In this document: positions 1-7,894 of the stretch, piece by piece
How the letters are laid out: each line of letters starts with the position of its first letter
Position numbering within the stretch: the first letter of the stretch is position 1
Assembly (NCBI GenBank): GCA_963779685.1
Contig: CAVZZG010000003.1
Span: forward strand, 992,001 to 1,056,000
From: CAVZZG01 sp963779685
Lineage (GTDB): Bacteria; Actinomycetota; Thermoleophilia; Gaiellales; F1-60-MAGs149
Length of the DNA stretch: 64,000 nt
Direction of reading: 5' to 3'
Made by a program: the position numbers and the translations under genes
The notes under the pieces: model-generated
What the model was told of the DNA's origin: nothing
Databases searched by the model: none
Seen by the model: the letters and a program-made list of their open reading frames with translations, nothing else

Positions 1-692
1 TTGCCGGCCACGAACAGGCACCAGCCGCCGAGCACGACCCAGAACCTGCGCGGCAGCTCGCGCGCGACGTGGCGCATCTTCTGCAGCACCGGCTGCGGCG
101 GCCGGGACGGATCGCGCAGTCGTCGCAGCAGCAGCAGGGTGGCGAGGCCGGGGATCGCCGCCAGGCCGATCACCATCCGCAACGATGCGCCACCGGCGAG
201 CAGGGCGGCGGCGCAGAGCGGCCCGATCACCGCGCCGAGCGAGTCCCCTGCCCGGTGGAAGCCGAAGCTGGCGCCCACGATCGCCGGTGGCGAGGCCTCG
301 CGGATCAGCGCGTCGCGCGGAGGCGAGCGCAGGGCCTTGCCGAACCGGTCGATGACCCTGGCACCGAGCACGAATCCCCAGGTGGGCGCCAGCGCCACCA
401 CCACCCGCCCGGCAACGGATGCGCCATAGCCGGCGCTGATCCACGGGCCGCGCCGGCCGCCACGACGGTCGGAGAGCGGCCCGACCACGCCCCGGAAGAG
501 CACGGCGACGGCCTCGGCCACTCCCTCGACGACGCCGAGGGCGACGACCGGTGCGTGCAGCACCGTCGTCAGGAACAGCGGCAGGACCGGGTAGAGCATC
601 TCGCTGGCGGCGTCGTTGGCGAGCGACACGCCCGTCAGCAGCCGCACCGTCTCGGGCACGCGCCGGTAGGCCCTGCGGAATGCCGCGATCAC
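1..692 (-). CDS. MFS transporter, N-terminal part (cut by window edge)
   Basis: About 230 residues are visible, running off the left edge. The reading frame gives a GTG start and a series of hydrophobic segments typical of the first half of a 12-TM major facilitator, including the loop-2/3 type signature VGPLSDRRGGRRGPW after the second helix and a long cytoplasmic arginine-rich loop (RRLRDPSRPPQP) as expected between helices 6 and 7. The start GTG overlaps the stop of queG by 4 bases (GTGA), so it is probably co-transcribed with queG and translationally coupled. The substrate cannot be told; multidrug-type efflux is a guess. The C-terminal half is outside the window. Confidence 0.8.
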   Translation of the reverse strand, partial: MIAAFRRAYRRVPETVRLLTGVSLANDAASEMLYPVLPLFLTTVLHAPVVALGVVEGVAEAVAVLFRGVVGPLSDRRGGRRGPWISAGYGASVAGRVVVALAPTWGFVLGARVIDRFGKALRSPPRDALIREASPPAIVGASFGFHRAGDSLGAVIGPLCAAALLAGGASLRMVIGLAAIPGLATLLLLRRLRDPSRPPQPVLQKMRHVARELPRRFWVVLGGWCLFVAG

Positions 693-1681
693 CGGAGGGC
701 CCTCCGGGCCGCGGGCTCGAGCACGGGGTCGCCGCAGTCGGCGAACGGCCCGGCCAGGTGGCGATGCTCGTCCGGCCCGTTGCCGAGTGCGATCAGGGCG
801 TTGCGCCGCAGGTAGCGGGGGTCACGGTCCGGGATGTAGAGACGCTGGTAGCGCGCGAGCAGTTGATCGGCCGGGTCGGTCAGCCAGTCCGCGAGCGAGA
901 CGAATGCCTCGCCCTCGGCGTCAGCGCCGGCCCCCCTGGCCGCCGGGCCGGTGTTCCAGGGGCACACGTCCTGGCAGATGTCGCAGCCGTAGACCCGATC
1001 CTCGAGGGCGTCGGCCACCTCGGCCGGCGCCGGGAAGCGGCTCTGCGTCCAGTAGGAGAGGCAGCGGGTGGCGTCCACCACGCCTGGTTCGTCCAGCGCC
1101 CCGGTGGGGCAGGCGTCGATGCAGCGGGTGCACGAGCCGCAGCCATCGCGGACCGGAACCGGCGCGACGTCGGCCAGGGCTGCATCGGTGATGACGGCGC
1201 CGAGGGCGACGAAGGACCCCAGCCCGGGCGCGATCGCCATCGTGTTCTTGCCGTAGAAGGTGAGGCCGGCCCGGCGTGCGGCTTCGCGGTCGACGTGCTG
1301 GTTCGCGTCGACGAAGACGGCCGCGCGCGAGCCTTCGCGGCGCAGGGCGTCCCGGACCCGGCCGAGCGACGATCGCATGGTGGCGTACGGGTCGCCCCAG
1401 GCGTAGCGCGGCATGCGGCCCACGGCACCCGCCGGCCGCGGCGGATCGGGACGCCAGACCGGCAGCAGGGCGGCGATGACGGTGCGGGCACCCCGCACGA
1501 CCCGCTCCGGGTGGCACGAGCGCTCGGGCTGGTGCATGGTGAAGCGCATGTCGGCGAACAGGCCACGCTCGCGGCGCTCGCGGATCGAGCGCTCGGTGTC
1601 CTCGTAGGGTCCGGCCGGCGCCGCCGCCAGCACCACGCCGTCGTCGCGGACGAGCTCTGCGAGGTCGTCGATCCCACCCAC
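689..1681 (-). CDS. queG: epoxyqueuosine reductase
   Basis: Reduces epoxyqueuosine to queuosine in the wobble position of GUN-anticodon tRNAs, the last step of queuosine synthesis; a cobalamin and two [4Fe-4S] clusters are used in the family. Seen: VDANQHVDREAARRAGL followed by YGKNT (active-site and cobalamin region, residues about 124-146), the ferredoxin motif with C181, C184, C187 and C191, then CLSYWTQ (C207) and YGCDICQDVC (C233, C236, C240). Length is 330 residues, normal for the family. An upstream in-frame start exists but would run into the divergent gene; the GTG at 1681 is preferred because a -10 hexamer lies 8 nt before it. No other queuosine genes are in the window; the queD-like gene at 54 kb belongs to another cluster. 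Confidence 0.92.
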   Translation of the reverse strand: MGGIDDLAELVRDDGVVLAAAPAGPYEDTERSIRERRERGLFADMRFTMHQPERSCHPERVVRGARTVIAALLPVWRPDPPRPAGAVGRMPRYAWGDPYATMRSSLGRVRDALRREGSRAAVFVDANQHVDREAARRAGLTFYGKNTMAIAPGLGSFVALGAVITDAALADVAPVPVRDGCGSCTRCIDACPTGALDEPGVVDATRCLSYWTQSRFPAPAEVADALEDRVYGCDICQDVCPWNTGPAARGAGADAEGEAFVSLADWLTDPADQLLARYQRLYIPDRDPRYLRRNALIALGNGPDEHRHLAGPFADCGDPVLEPAARRALR

Positions 1682-1689
1682 CGCCTGCG

Positions 1690-1695
1690 AGCGTA
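1690..1695 (-). promoter_or_regulatory. -10 element TACGCT for queG, leaderless type
   Basis: TACGCT on the minus strand ends 8 nt before the queG GTG, with no Shine-Dalgarno sequence. It lies back to back with TAGCCT of the divergent gene, only 5 nt apart. Confidence 0.55.
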
Positions 1696-1700
1696 CCCGG

Positions 1701-1706
1701 TAGCCT
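1701..1706 (+). promoter_or_regulatory. -10 element TAGCCT for the MDR oxidoreductase gene
   Basis: TAGCCT ends 6 nt before the ATG at 1713; no ribosome binding site is present, so a leaderless transcript is likely. The whole divergent promoter region is about 30 bp. Confidence 0.55.
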
Positions 1707-1712
1707 GCACCG

Positions 1713-2741
1713 ATGCTGGCGGCGGTGCTCCGCGACGAGGGTGACCCGGAGACGGCGATCGCGCTCGAACCCGACTGGCCCGATCCCGAACCGGGGCCCG
1801 GCGAAGCGCTGGTGGCGGTCGAGGCCTGCTCCATGAACCACCTTGACGTGTGGATACGGCGCGGCCTGCCGAGCGTGCGGCATCCGCGCATCCTCGGCGC
1901 CGACGGGGTCGGTACGGTCGTGGCCCTGGGCGCCGGTGCCGCCTGCGTCGCGGTGGGCGACCGCGTGGTGATCGACCCGACCGGCTCGTGCGGCGTGTGC
2001 GAGGCCTGCGCGCGCGGCGATCATCCGCTGTGCGACGCGCTGACCGTGATCGGCGAGGATCGGGACGGCACGCATGCGGGGCTGGTCGCGGTGCCGGCCG
2101 TCAGCCTCCACCCCGTGCCGCGCGGGCTGTCGACGGCCGAGGCAGCGTGCTTCGGGCTCGTGTTCGGGACGGCCTGGCGCATGCTGGTCTCCCGCGCCCG
2201 CGTCCTGCCCGGCGAGTGGGTGCTGATCTGGGGCATCGGCGGGGGCGTCGCCACCGCAGCGCTGCAGATCGCCAGGGCCGCCGGTGCGCGCGTGATCGTG
2301 ACGTCGTCGTCCGACGCCAAGCTCGCGCGAGCGGCCGACCTCGGCGCCGAGGTCGGCGTCCGCCATGACGGCGACGACGTCCTGGAGGCCGTGGCCCTGG
2401 CGACCGCCGGCCGCGGCGCGGACGTGGTGATCGAGACGGTCGGCAAGGCCACCTGGGAGCGCTCCATCGCCGCCGCCGCCCGGGGCGGCCGGATCGCCGT
2501 CTGCGGGGCCGGGACCGGCGGCAGCCCGCCCGCGCGGCTGCACCAGATCTTCTACCGGCAGCTGCACGTCATCGGCTCGACGCTCGCCAATCGCGCCGAG
2601 TACGGCGAAGTGTGGCGGGCCATCGATGCCGGAACGATCCGTCCAGTCGTCGACTGCGTGCTGCCCTTCGCCGACATCCACCGCGCCCACGCCCGGGTCG
2701 AGGCGGGCGAGCAGATGGGAAAGGTCGTGCTGGAGCTGTGA
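1713..2741 (+). CDS. zinc-type alcohol dehydrogenase / quinone oxidoreductase (MDR family)
   Basis: Medium-chain dehydrogenase/reductase, 342 residues. The N-terminal GroES-like domain (about 1-130) carries the catalytic-zinc region (SMNHLDVWIRRG, GADGVG) and a structural-zinc-like cysteine set (CGVCEACARGDHPLC, about residues 91-105). The Rossmann domain follows with a glycine-rich nucleotide motif (WGIGGGVATAALQIARAAG). It would oxidise or reduce an alcohol, aldehyde or quinone with NAD(P)(H); the substrate cannot be inferred. The rnhA gene begins inside its stop codon (GTGA), so the two are coupled. Leaderless start supported by TAGCCT 6 nt upstream. Confidence 0.85.
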   Translation: MLAAVLRDEGDPETAIALEPDWPDPEPGPGEALVAVEACSMNHLDVWIRRGLPSVRHPRILGADGVGTVVALGAGAACVAVGDRVVIDPTGSCGVCEACARGDHPLCDALTVIGEDRDGTHAGLVAVPAVSLHPVPRGLSTAEAACFGLVFGTAWRMLVSRARVLPGEWVLIWGIGGGVATAALQIARAAGARVIVTSSSDAKLARAADLGAEVGVRHDGDDVLEAVALATAGRGADVVIETVGKATWERSIAAAARGGRIAVCGAGTGGSPPARLHQIFYRQLHVIGSTLANRAEYGEVWRAIDAGTIRPVVDCVLPFADIHRAHARVEAGEQMGKVVLEL

Positions 2742-3184
2742 CCGCGATCGCGAACGGCGAGGTCGAGCTGTGGACGGATGGCGCCTGCTCCGGCAACCCG
2801 GGGCCGGGTGGCTGGGGAGCGATCCTGCGCTACGGCGAACGTGAGAAGGAGCTGTCGGGCGGGGAGCCCGACACCACCAACAATCGCATGGAGCTGCGCG
2901 CCGTGATCGAAGGCCTACGGGCCCTGACGCGGCCCTCGCGGGTCGTCATCAAGACCGACTCCGCCTACATCGAGCGGGCCTTCACGGATGGCTGGCTCGA
3001 GCGCTGGAAGCGCAACGGCTGGCGCACCGCCGCCAAGAAGCCCGTTGCCAACCAGGATCTCTGGCTCGAACTCGATGCGGCCGCAACCCCCCACACCGTA
3101 CGCTTCGAGCGCGTCGCCGGCCACGCCGGCGTCGAGCTCAACGAGCGCGCCGACCGACTCGCGGTCGAGGCGGTGGTGCGCTAG
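2738..3184 (+). CDS. rnhA: ribonuclease HI
   Basis: Endonuclease that cuts the RNA strand of RNA:DNA hybrids, acting in primer removal and R-loop clearance. The 148-residue protein has the complete acidic active site: Asp in WTDGACSG, Glu in NRMELRAV, Asp in KTDSAY and Asp in NERADRLA, plus the basic-protrusion-like stretch LERWKRNGW. The GTG start overlaps the TGA of the preceding MDR gene by 4 bases; a longer in-frame extension upstream lacks family similarity and is rejected. Its TAG stop shares the palindrome CTAG with the TAG of the convergent SufT-like gene. Confidence 0.93.
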   Translation: MTAIANGEVELWTDGACSGNPGPGGWGAILRYGEREKELSGGEPDTTNNRMELRAVIEGLRALTRPSRVVIKTDSAYIERAFTDGWLERWKRNGWRTAAKKPVANQDLWLELDAAATPHTVRFERVAGHAGVELNERADRLAVEAVVR

Positions 3185-3477
3185 AACCCGAGCACGAACT
3201 TGGCGTCCTCGGACATCATGTCCGGGTTCCAGGGCGGAGAGAAGACGAGGTCGGATTCGACCTCCTCGACCCCGTCGAGCCCGCGGACGGTGAGGTCGAC
3301 CTGCTCGGCGATCCAGGGGCCGACGGGGCAGCCCATGGAGGTGAGGGTGAAGATCACCTTCACCTTGGGGCCGTCGATGTTCACCTCGTAGACGAGGCCG
3401 AGGTCGACGATGCCCATCATCAACTCGGGATCCTCGACGAGGTTGAGCGCGTCGCGCACCTGCTCTTCGGTCACCAT
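3181..3477 (-). CDS. SufT/MIP18-type metal-sulfur cluster assembly factor (DUF59)
   Basis: A 98-residue DUF59 protein: the N-terminal VRDALNLVEDPELMMGIVDLGLVYEV and the TSMGCPVGPWIAEQV motif with the conserved cysteine match the SufT/PaaD-like fold, in which members help assemble or transfer Fe-S clusters. It stands alone here, convergent with rnhA with stops overlapping in CTAG, and divergent from the LDH2-type gene. ATG start with TACCCT 7 nt upstream and no Shine-Dalgarno sequence. Role in Fe-S maturation is inferred from the family; a phenylacetyl-CoA epoxidase role is unlikely because no paa genes are near. Confidence 0.85.
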   Translation of the reverse strand: MVTEEQVRDALNLVEDPELMMGIVDLGLVYEVNIDGPKVKVIFTLTSMGCPVGPWIAEQVDLTVRGLDGVEEVESDLVFSPPWNPDMMSEDAKFVLGF

Positions 3478-3484
3478 TGCCCGA

Positions 3485-3490
3485 AGGGTA
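3485..3490 (-). promoter_or_regulatory. -10 element TACCCT for the SufT-like gene
   Basis: TACCCT on the minus strand ends 7 nt before the ATG at 3477; leaderless arrangement. Confidence 0.55.
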
Positions 3491-3502
3491 CTGCACCGAA
3501 CC

Positions 3503-3508
3503 TATAGT
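3503..3508 (+). promoter_or_regulatory. -10 element TATAGT for the LDH2-type gene
   Basis: TATAGT ends 7 nt before the GTG at 3516. It decides this start over the in-frame ATG at 3477, which lies upstream of the hexamer. Confidence 0.6.
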
Positions 3509-3515
3509 GCCGGCC

Positions 3516-4512
3516 GTGATCATCTGCGCCGCCGACGAGCTCCGCCGATTCGCCACGGCGGTCATCGAGCGCATGGGGGCCGCGCCGGCCGAGGCGTCGT
3601 TCACCGCCGGCGTGATCGTGGCGTCCGATCTCGCCGGTCACGAGTCGCATGGCATGCGGCGACTGCCGGAGTACGTCGACCGCTGGCGGGCGGGACTACT
3701 CGATCCGGCTGCGCTGCCCGTGATCGAGCTCGACTCGGGGTCACTCGTACGCATGGACGGCCGTCGTGCCTTCGGCCACGTCGCCATGCGCGACGTCACC
3801 GACCTGGCCGTGACTCGCGCCCGGGAGCACGGAATCGCGGCCGTCGGCCTGCGCCACTCCAGCCACGCGGGCCGGTTCGCCGACTTCTGCGAGCGCGGTG
3901 CCGCTGCCGGCGCGGCGATCCTGATCTACGTCAACGACTCCGGGGGTGGCCAGGACGTCGCACCCCATGGCGGGCTCGCGCCTCGGCTCGCCACGAATCC
4001 CATCGCGGCGGGCATCCCGCGCGAGTCCAGCCCGCACCTGGTGCTGGACATCTCGACCAGCGTCGTCGCCAAGGGCCGGCTGCTCGAGTGGCGCGACCGC
4101 GGAGCCCCGATCCCGCCGGAATGGGTCACGACCACCGGCGTGATCCGGCCGATGGCGGCCCACAAGGGGTTCGGCCTGGCGCTGGTGGCGGAGGCGCTGG
4201 CGGGCGCCCTAACCGGTGCCGGCACGGTCAGCGGATCGCCGGAGGGTGATGATCAGGGCGTGCTGACGATCGCCATTGATGTCGCGCGGATGCGGCCCCT
4301 GGCCGACTTCGCGGCCGAGGTCGAGTCGTTCCTGCGCTACGTCAAGGACGTCCCGCTCGAAGCAGGACGCCGAGCCCGTGCGCGCGCCCGGCGAGTCGGG
4401 GGCCGCCGCGATGCGGCAGCGCGAGATCGGGGGCGTGCCGGTACAGGACTTCACGTGGCGCCAGCTGGAGCGGATCGCCGCCGAGCTCGGCGTGTCGCCA
4501 CCAGCGCTGTAG
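3516..4512 (+). CDS. LDH2/malate dehydrogenase-family oxidoreductase, one frameshift
   Basis: NAD(P)-dependent 2-hydroxyacid dehydrogenase of the type II malate/L-lactate dehydrogenase family. Seen: GHESHGMRRLPEYVDRW near the N-terminus, the catalytic-type GLRHSSHAGRFADF, NPIAAGIP, LDISTSVVAKGRLLEW and AHKGFGLALVAEALAGAL. The main frame reads cleanly to about 4365 (FLRYVKDVPLEAG) and then loses similarity; the +1 frame continues with PVRAPGESGAAAMRQREIGGV and ends with ELGVSPPAL at 4512, the normal C-terminus. One extra base near 4365-4378 explains this. The stretch between PPEWV and IRPMAAHKG is also shorter than usual for the family. It could be a sequencing error or a recent inactivation. 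Substrate not determinable. Confidence 0.78.
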
Positions 4513-4589
4513 CCGGGCGCGCCCGGGCGTTGTCGTGCCTGCTCGCTCCGATCGCCTCGCTGCCTGTGAGGATGCGGCGGCTTGTGGAC

Positions 4590-4648
4590 GGGGACAGTCC
4601 CCCGCCTTGCGCCCGGTCGGCTGGCTGCGATTCGGATGGGACTGTCCC
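4590..4648. repeat. pair of near-palindromes GGGACAGTCCC / GGGACTGTCCC
   Basis: GGGGACAGTCCCC at 4590-4602 and its inverse GGGACTGTCCC at 4638-4648 stand 35 bp apart in a gene-free stretch and could pair as arms of a larger hairpin. They immediately precede repeat copy A, which itself contains related GGGACGGTCC and GGCGGTCCTCC arms. The module resembles REP-type intergenic elements; no transposase is nearby. The 4513-4871 interval holds only these repeats and a GC-rich palindrome (CCGGGCGCGCCCGG) just after the stop at 4512. Confidence 0.6.
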
Positions 4649-4690
4649 GGGCTTGCGTTCGCTCGTCGGTCGTGGTGGTCGAGAATCTCT

Positions 4691-4830
4691 GGCCGCTGAG
4701 GGCGCGCCGGTTCGCGAAGTGCAGCGGGGGGACGGTCCTCCCATGGGAAATGCATGCGAGCCGCAGGCGAGCGTGCGATTCCTGTGGGAGGCGGTCCTCC
4801 TGGCAAACGCCCGACGGCCGTCGGGACACT
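4691..4830 (+). repeat. dispersed intergenic repeat, copy A
   Basis: About 140 bp nearly identical to 56165-56303, with only a few substitutions and one length difference near the end. Inside it the segment from GGACGGTCCTCCCATGGGA to TCCTGTGGGAGGCGGTCCT forms an imperfect inverted repeat with arms of about 30 nt around a short CCGCAGG loop, so it could fold as a long hairpin. Both copies lie directly 3' of a plus-strand gene and in the same orientation. Confidence 0.8.
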
Positions 4831-4871
4831 GAAGCCCCGCCTACCGCGGCTCGTTGGCCGTGGTGGGCGGG

Positions 4872-5702
4872 CTAAGCCCTGAGGTGGTCGGGGATCGTGC
4901 GGTTCGGCCAGCTGTCCAGGAACGCGGCCCGCTCGGCCTCGCGCGTGCCGGCGGCCAGCGCCGCCTTGGCGTTTGCGACGGCCGCGCGATCGGCGCCGGC
5001 CACGCGCGCCGCCAGCTCGACGGCGCGGACGCGCTGGTCGCGCGCCAGCACCAGCTCGTCCGCGAGTCCCATCGCCACCGCCTCGCGGCCGCCGACGCTC
5101 GCGCAGGTCGCGAGCAGGCGAAGGGTCACCGCGGCACCGACCCGGGTGCGCAGCCGGCCCATGCCGCCGAAGCCGGGAACGAGGCCGATCGAGGCGTGGA
5201 CGAAGCGCATGTCCGCCGCCGGGTCGATGAAGCGCCAGTCGGCGGCCAGCGCGACCTCGACGCCGCCTCCGACCGCATGGCCGTTGATCAGGGCGAGCAC
5301 CGGCACGGGCAGGGCGGCCAGGCGATCGAGGATCGCGGAGCCGCGGTCGGTGAGCAGCTCGCCGCCGTCCGGCATCCGGTCGTATTCGCGGATGCCCGCA
5401 CCCGACGAGAACACCCGGCCCGAGCCGGTGATCGCCACCAGCCGCACCGTCTCGTCGCGCTCGAGCTCGTCGAGGACCGCCTCCAGCGCCGCCATGGCGG
5501 CACTGCCGACGGCGTTGCGCGTGGACGGATCGTCGAGCACCACGACCGCCAGCGGGCCGTCCCGCTCCAACCGCGCCGGGGCGCCCGGCACGCGCTCTGC
5601 ATCGTCGCGCAGGCTCTCCTCCAGCTCGGCCCTGGCCAGCCGGCGGTAGTGGGGAATGCCGCGATCGCGGGCGGCGGCGTGGAGCTCTGCGAGGGACGGC
5701 AC
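4872..5702 (-). CDS. enoyl-CoA hydratase/isomerase with Rho-N-like N-terminal extension
   Basis: Crotonase-superfamily protein of 276 residues. The core carries the oxyanion-hole motifs (ITGSGRVFSSGAGI and INGHAVGGGVEVALAADWRF) and the helix SIGLVPGFGGMGRL; the usual second catalytic glutamate position reads GLVPG, so the exact reaction (hydratase, isomerase or other) is open. Residues 1-28 (SLAELHAAARDRGIPHYRRLARAELEESL region) are not part of a crotonase and resemble the small helical Rho-N/SAP-type domain. The GTG at 5702 lies 4 nt downstream of the stop of the 2-phosphoglycerate kinase gene, so the two form an operon. Confidence 0.8.
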   Translation of the reverse strand: MPSLAELHAAARDRGIPHYRRLARAELEESLRDDAERVPGAPARLERDGPLAVVVLDDPSTRNAVGSAAMAALEAVLDELERDETVRLVAITGSGRVFSSGAGIREYDRMPDGGELLTDRGSAILDRLAALPVPVLALINGHAVGGGVEVALAADWRFIDPAADMRFVHASIGLVPGFGGMGRLRTRVGAAVTLRLLATCASVGGREAVAMGLADELVLARDQRVRAVELAARVAGADRAAVANAKAALAAGTREAERAAFLDSWPNRTIPDHLRA

Positions 5703-5706
5703 GCCG

Positions 5707-6603
5707 TCAGCGTACCGGCTGGGCCACCCGGTCGAGCACGATGTCCATGACGTCGCGCACCGCGCGGTCGATGTCGCTCGCCTCCACGACCGGCGTCCCG
5801 GTGCGGTGGGCCTCCGCGACGAGGAAGTCGTGCACGTGGCGGATGGCGTCGAACGCTTCCAGGTACCGTGCGGCGGGACGGGCATCGCCAGTGTGGGCGG
5901 CGCGCAGCTCGAAGTGCGACTGGTGCTCGTCCTCGCTCGCCAGCGCCAGCACCACCTCGGCCACGATCGCGCCCTCGTCCGGCGCCACCAGCGGGGCGCC
6001 GGGCACGACGTGCACGCCCTCGAGCACGAGCGGGAACCGCTCCTCGACCGCGCGCACGACGACGTTGCGGAGGCCTGCCCGGACGGTGTCGGCCTGCTGC
6101 CGGAAGCCGGCGATGGTACGGTCGGCGGGCTCGCCGTGGAGGATCAACTGCCCGGCATCGAAGGAGCTGACGTGGATCTGCGGTAGGACGTCGGCCGCGA
6201 TCACGCCGCGCATGACCTGCCGCACGACGTCCGTGGACACGATCCGGGTGATGCCGAGCCGGTGGGCGACCTGAGAGGCGATGGTCGACTTGCCCGTGCC
6301 GGGGGCGCCTCCGACCAGGACGATCAGCGGTAGCTCGAGGTGCTTCAGCTCGTTCCAGCGCCGGTACCGGTCGACGGCGCCGTCGCCCTCCTCGCGGCCG
6401 AGCACGGCCTCCGTGCGGCCGCGGAGCTCGTCGACGGTCACCAGCGCGGCGTCGCCGCGGCGCAGCTCGACCTCGATGATGCGGGCGATGCGGTGGGCGC
6501 GATCCGGCGCTATGCCACAGGCCATCAGCGACTGGGCGAGCATCCCCTTCGAGAAGGGGAACGCCCGATCGCGCGTGACGACGAGGCGGTGCCGCGCGGG
6601 CAT
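5707..6603 (-). CDS. 2-phosphoglycerate kinase (ATP-cone + P-loop kinase)
   Basis: Predicted to phosphorylate 2-phosphoglycerate to 2,3-bisphosphoglycerate, the first step toward cyclic 2,3-diphosphoglycerate in methanogenic archaea. The 298-residue protein has an N-terminal ATP-cone (residues about 7-60: RDRAFPFSKGMLAQSL, ACGIAPDRAHRIARIIE), then a P-loop kinase domain with Walker A GGAPGTGKST (98-107), a switch segment IVSTDVVRQVMRG and EGVHVVPG. Both the layout and length match archaeal 2PGK. It sits 37 bp downstream of the gene for the enzyme that would use its product. ATG at 6603 has TAGGCT 8 nt upstream. Confidence 0.82.
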   Translation of the reverse strand: MPARHRLVVTRDRAFPFSKGMLAQSLMACGIAPDRAHRIARIIEVELRRGDAALVTVDELRGRTEAVLGREEGDGAVDRYRRWNELKHLELPLIVLVGGAPGTGKSTIASQVAHRLGITRIVSTDVVRQVMRGVIAADVLPQIHVSSFDAGQLILHGEPADRTIAGFRQQADTVRAGLRNVVVRAVEERFPLVLEGVHVVPGAPLVAPDEGAIVAEVVLALASEDEHQSHFELRAAHTGDARPAARYLEAFDAIRHVHDFLVAEAHRTGTPVVEASDIDRAVRDVMDIVLDRVAQPVR

Positions 6604-6611
6604 CGGGCGCA

Positions 6612-6617
6612 AGCCTA
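6612..6617 (-). promoter_or_regulatory. -10 element TAGGCT for the 2-phosphoglycerate kinase gene
   Basis: TAGGCT ends 8 nt before the ATG at 6603, inside the 37-bp gap after the cyclic DPG synthetase gene, so this kinase may be expressed from its own promoter as well. Confidence 0.5.
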
Positions 6618-6640
6618 CCGAACGGCGCGTAACGCCGGGA

Positions 6641-7894
6641 TCACGGTTTGGCGGCGATGGCGTCGTCGATGAGGGCCTGCAGGAACGCGTCGGCGCCGAC
6701 GGGCCGGTTGTCGAGGAAGCCCAGTTCGATGCCACGCCGCTCGGCCTCCTCGGCGACGACGTCGATGGCCGCCGCCTTGATCTCGGTCAGCCAGAGATCG
6801 GCGTCCAGGGCCGGCATCGCCGCGGTCAGCGCCGGGCGGTCGCCAAGTGCGCCGCAGAGCGTCACGTCGCGCGCACCCTGCGCGCGCAGCGCGGCCGCCA
6901 TCGCTGGCCGGGATGTGGTCGCGAACACGGCCACCCGCCGGCCGGCGACGGGAACGGTCGGCCACGGCTCGAGATCGCAGCTGGCCACCGGCCGGTCGAG
7001 CCGCGCCACGATGTCCGGGGCCTCGCCGACCAGCAGCACGGCGTCCGCGCGGCGGAGCCGGTACGGGCCGAGGTAGCCGAACAGCTCCTCGCGGTCGATC
7101 CCGGCCGGCACGACAAGCAGCGTCCGGCCGCACCGCACCGGCGGGAAGGCGGCTCCCGACCCCTCGAACAGCGTCAGGGCCGGCCGACGCGCCGCCGCCA
7201 GCACCGCGGCCTCGGCCACGTTCGACGCCACGACGTCACCGGCCAGCCCGCTGGCGCAGCGCCGCGCGCCGATCGTCGCGACGCCGGCCAGCACGGCGTC
7301 CTCGAGGAAGTCCGATGCGGCGTGCCCGCCCTGCCGGCTCCGCCGCAGCAGGTCGGCCGGGCTCACCGAGCCCGGCTCGACGACCTCCGGCTCGGCCGGC
7401 CCACCCCGCCCCATGGCGACGACGACGACGGCGCCCGGAGCAAGGCGATCGCGGGCGAGCCTCGCCAGGTGGCCGCACACGGCCGTCTTGCCGACCCGCT
7501 TGCCGGTGCCGGCCACGGCGATCGACGGCAACCCGTAGGACGTCTCCACCGGGACGCCGAAGTAGGCGGTCCCTGCCCGGTAGGCCGCCCCGGCATCGAG
7601 CGCCTCCCCCACCAGCGCGAGGCGCGCGCGCTGGGTCAGCACCGGCTCGTCGGAGAGATCGACGACGACCGTGGCGCCGACAGCGGCGATGGCGGCCGCG
7701 AGCGGACCCGGCACGATCGCCGGCACGCCGTAGTCGGACGCGACCGGCGGCGTGCGCAGCTTCTCGGCGCCGCCGAGCAGCAGGGCCGCCACCACCTCGA
7801 CGTCGAGGCCCGCGATCGCCGACGCCACCACCGGCGGATAGTGCTCGCCGTCGATCAGGACCAGCGCGCGCGTCAGATCGCCTGGCCGGGCCAC
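6641..7894 (-). CDS. cyclic 2,3-diphosphoglycerate synthetase
   Basis: Would cyclise 2,3-bisphosphoglycerate using ATP to give cyclic 2,3-diphosphoglycerate, a thermoprotectant and phosphate store known from hyperthermophilic methanogens. The 417-residue protein begins RALVLIDGEHYPPVV, followed by a central nucleotide-binding domain with Walker A-like GTGKRVGKTAVCGHLARL, VAMGRGGPAEPEVV, and LFEGSGAAFPP, then a C-terminal domain ending GIELGFLDNRPVG. This order agrees with the archaeal enzyme, which is slightly longer. The GTG at 7894 overlaps the 3' end of the phosphodiesterase gene by 22 bp, so translation is coupled. Adjacent 2-phosphoglycerate kinase supports the assignment. Confidence 0.82.
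   Translation of the reverse strand: MARPGDLTRALVLIDGEHYPPVVASAIAGLDVEVVAALLLGGAEKLRTPPVASDYGVPAIVPGPLAAAIAAVGATVVVDLSDEPVLTQRARLALVGEALDAGAAYRAGTAYFGVPVETSYGLPSIAVAGTGKRVGKTAVCGHLARLARDRLAPGAVVVVAMGRGGPAEPEVVEPGSVSPADLLRRSRQGGHAASDFLEDAVLAGVATIGARRCASGLAGDVVASNVAEAAVLAAARRPALTLFEGSGAAFPPVRCGRTLLVVPAGIDREELFGYLGPYRLRRADAVLLVGEAPDIVARLDRPVASCDLEPWPTVPVAGRRVAVFATTSRPAMAAALRAQGARDVTLCGALGDRPALTAAMPALDADLWLTEIKAAAIDVVAEEAERRGIELGFLDNRPVGADAFLQALIDDAIAAKP

Noticed and set aside
4451..4875. Several short open frames in the repeat block after the LDH2-type gene
   Set aside because: Both repeat copies keep similar open frames only because the DNA is similar; indels between them break the frames.
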